The position numbers and the translations under genes were made by a program. 64,000 nt of DNA from Blautia schinkii DSM 10518 (GTDB lineage: Bacteria > Bacillota > Clostridia > Lachnospirales > Lachnospiraceae). The stretch is from the NCBI GenBank assembly GCA_000702025.1, contig JNKJ01000006.1, forward strand, positions 298,803 through 362,802, in the 5' to 3' direction. Below, piece by piece: positions 62,572-64,000 of this stretch (positions are counted from its first letter, which is position 1; each line of letters opens with the position of its first letter). Under the pieces are notes generated by a model. The model did no database searches. It worked only from the letters and a program-made list of their open reading frames with translations, and was not told the DNA's origin.

Positions 62572-64000
62572 ATGGGATATAGGATTGTTATTTCGGATGA
62601 TGAGAAAAATGTACTGCAGTTGATAAAAAGCCTGGGGCACTGGGAAGAGCTGGATATCGAGATCGTGGATTGCTGCCAGGACGGCAGGACTGCCTTGGAG
62701 AGCATTTTGAAAAACAAGCCGGATCTGGTGATTTCTGATATAAAGATGCCGGTTTACGATGGAATCCAGCTTATTGAAAAAGTAAAAGAACGGGGGCTTG
62801 ATACCCTCTTTATTTTGGTGAGCGGTTACCGGCACTTTGAATATGCAAGGAATGCCATACAGCTTGGGGTCATGGACTATCTGCTAAAGCCGATTGACGA
62901 ACAGCAGCTCAACGAGACTCTTTTGAAGGTGTGCCGTAAGATAGATCATCTCAGGGAGGAGAGGGAAAAGGTCCAGGCCTATGATATCCGGGCAGAACAG
63001 GATATGATGAAGCAATTCTGGGAGGTTTTGATCCACGGAGATGAGATACAGGGAGCAGAATATTTGAAAACTGAGAAAGACTGTAACAGGGTCTATGGAA
63101 CAGAATTTTCGAATCCCTGCTATCAGGTGCTGAGTATGGCGACCAGCCTAAATGCAATGCTGGAGCATAAAAATTCTCTGTTCAGCGACAAGGTAAGAAG
63201 CTTTGTGAATGCCTGCTTCGGTGAAATCTCGACGGTTTATTGTCATACGACCTATCGAGGGCACATCATTATTCTTAATTTTGAAAAGGGCAGAAATAGA
63301 GATATTAAGGATGCCATCTCTGTCTTTTTTTGTAATGTCCGGGATTTACGGAATATTTATGGCGATTTCAGGCTGAATATCGGCTGCAGTGAGGTGCATG
63401 AGGAGATAGGCGAACTTCGAAACGCGTTTATCGAGGCCAATGCTGCAGAGTGGGGCAGGCTTGTATTTCTGGGAAATAGCATTGTGCAATATAGCCAGGT
63501 ACGCTATTTGAGCAGGTTTAACCAGGAGGAACTGATCAGCATCGGGGAAATGAAGCAGCTTCAGGAGTGTATAAGGTTTATTAAGCAGGAAGAGGCCAGC
63601 CGGCTTTTTGAGGAGATATATAAAAGAGCGGCGGCTTTAAATAATGCGAACCCTCAAGATATGAGGAGAAAATATTGGGATATAACATGGAAGCTTTTGG
63701 AGAGCTTTGAGGGTCTGCCGGAATACACAAGTATGCAGGAACGCTTCTATTATGCATATTTAGAAGCCAGGAACTTCCAGGATATTTTTAAGAACATCTA
63801 TCTGGTAATAGAAAATTATATACTCGGCGAAAAAGAAAAGCTTAACGAACAGTATGGAAAAGTGATGAAAATTGCGGTTTCGTATATGAAAGAGAATTAT
63901 ATGAAGCCGATATCCCAGGACGAGGTAGCGCAGGCGGCAAATGTATCCAGCGGATATTTGAGCAAGCTTTTCAAAAAGGAATTAGATATCGGCTTTAGTG
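62572..64000 (+). CDS. AraC-type (YesN-like) response regulator, cut by the window end
   Basis: The frame starts at ATG 62572 (GAGAAAGG site), 10 bases after the LpdD-like stop, and is open to the last base, giving at least 476 aa. The receiver domain (~1-120) has the acidic pair (SDDE), phosphoacceptor Asp in LVISDIKMPVYDG and the Lys in YLLKPIDE. A long middle region (~130-415) is typical of larger YesN-like regulators. The AraC HTH begins near the end (VAQAANVSSGYLSKLFKKEL) and is cut. It may regulate genes beyond the window. Confidence 0.92.
   Translation, partial: MGYRIVISDDEKNVLQLIKSLGHWEELDIEIVDCCQDGRTALESILKNKPDLVISDIKMPVYDGIQLIEKVKERGLDTLFILVSGYRHFEYARNAIQLGVMDYLLKPIDEQQLNETLLKVCRKIDHLREEREKVQAYDIRAEQDMMKQFWEVLIHGDEIQGAEYLKTEKDCNRVYGTEFSNPCYQVLSMATSLNAMLEHKNSLFSDKVRSFVNACFGEISTVYCHTTYRGHIIILNFEKGRNRDIKDAISVFFCNVRDLRNIYGDFRLNIGCSEVHEEIGELRNAFIEANAAEWGRLVFLGNSIVQYSQVRYLSRFNQEELISIGEMKQLQECIRFIKQEEASRLFEEIYKRAAALNNANPQDMRRKYWDITWKLLESFEGLPEYTSMQERFYYAYLEARNFQDIFKNIYLVIENYILGEKEKLNEQYGKVMKIAVSYMKENYMKPISQDEVAQAANVSSGYLSKLFKKELDIGFS

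Noticed and set aside
1-64000. tRNA, rRNA or well-known riboswitch
   Set aside because: No cloverleaf, rRNA or recognised riboswitch consensus was seen by eye; a covariance-model scan could still reveal one.

Overview
The window reads as a chromosomal segment of a gut-type Lachnospiraceae bacterium (Clostridia, Bacillota). The basis is moderate GC, strong AGGAGG-type ribosome binding sites, NHLP-type peptide exporters, YesM/YesN regulators, GPH-family sugar transport and many close homologue types typical of that family. Nearly all genes lie on the + strand; only two convincing genes are on the - strand (54938-55444 and 58992-59921). No rRNA, tRNA or CRISPR array was seen.

Region 1 (1-11.8 kb) is a peptide-export and signalling module. 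It holds the C-terminal end of a membrane protein fused to a GHKL ATPase, a SpoIIE-type phosphatase with a polytopic membrane domain, an RsbW-like ATPase, a short HlyD-like adaptor, a C39-peptidase ABC exporter and a second ABC exporter. These are followed by a CstA-type transporter, a small double-glycine-leader protein with a zinc-ribbon-like Cys-rich core, and a 5'-nucleotidase. The small protein is the natural candidate cargo of the exporter.

Region 2 (11.9-19 kb) is mixed. A small HTH gene is split by a ~171-bp structured insertion, and is followed by a coiled-coil protein, a D-hydantoinase/dihydropyrimidinase flanked by ~68-bp repeats, a YhcG-like nuclease, a Nudix protein and an ECF sigma/anti-sigma pair.

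Region 3 (19-39.7 kb) is a rhamnoside-utilisation locus: secreted GH78, a membrane-anchored GH3 with permuted domain order, a small membrane partner, GH2, cytosolic GH78, a GPH symporter, a LytTR two-component pair, then a YesM/YesN-type pair with an orphan solute-binding protein. A 78-bp sequence occurs both immediately before the locus (18967) and before the YesM gene (35553).

Region 4 (40-58 kb) has FUSC-like and MATE membrane proteins. It continues with a catabolic module (FMN alpha-hydroxyacid oxidase-like, beta-propeller lactonase, MBL hydrolase, alpha/beta hydrolase, LysR) and a dipeptide-type ABC transporter with an esterase-like protein, a GH3 enzyme and a beta-phosphoglucomutase-like HAD.

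Region 5 (58-64 kb) has a MarR-family regulator with Cys and His-rich metal-binding segments behind a textbook operator-flanked promoter. It is followed by a LysR gene divergent from a UbiD/UbiX/LpdD-like hydroxyarylic acid decarboxylase operon, and by an AraC-type response regulator cut by the window end. Taken together, regions 3-5 suggest (inference) breakdown of plant glycosides and their phenolic parts.
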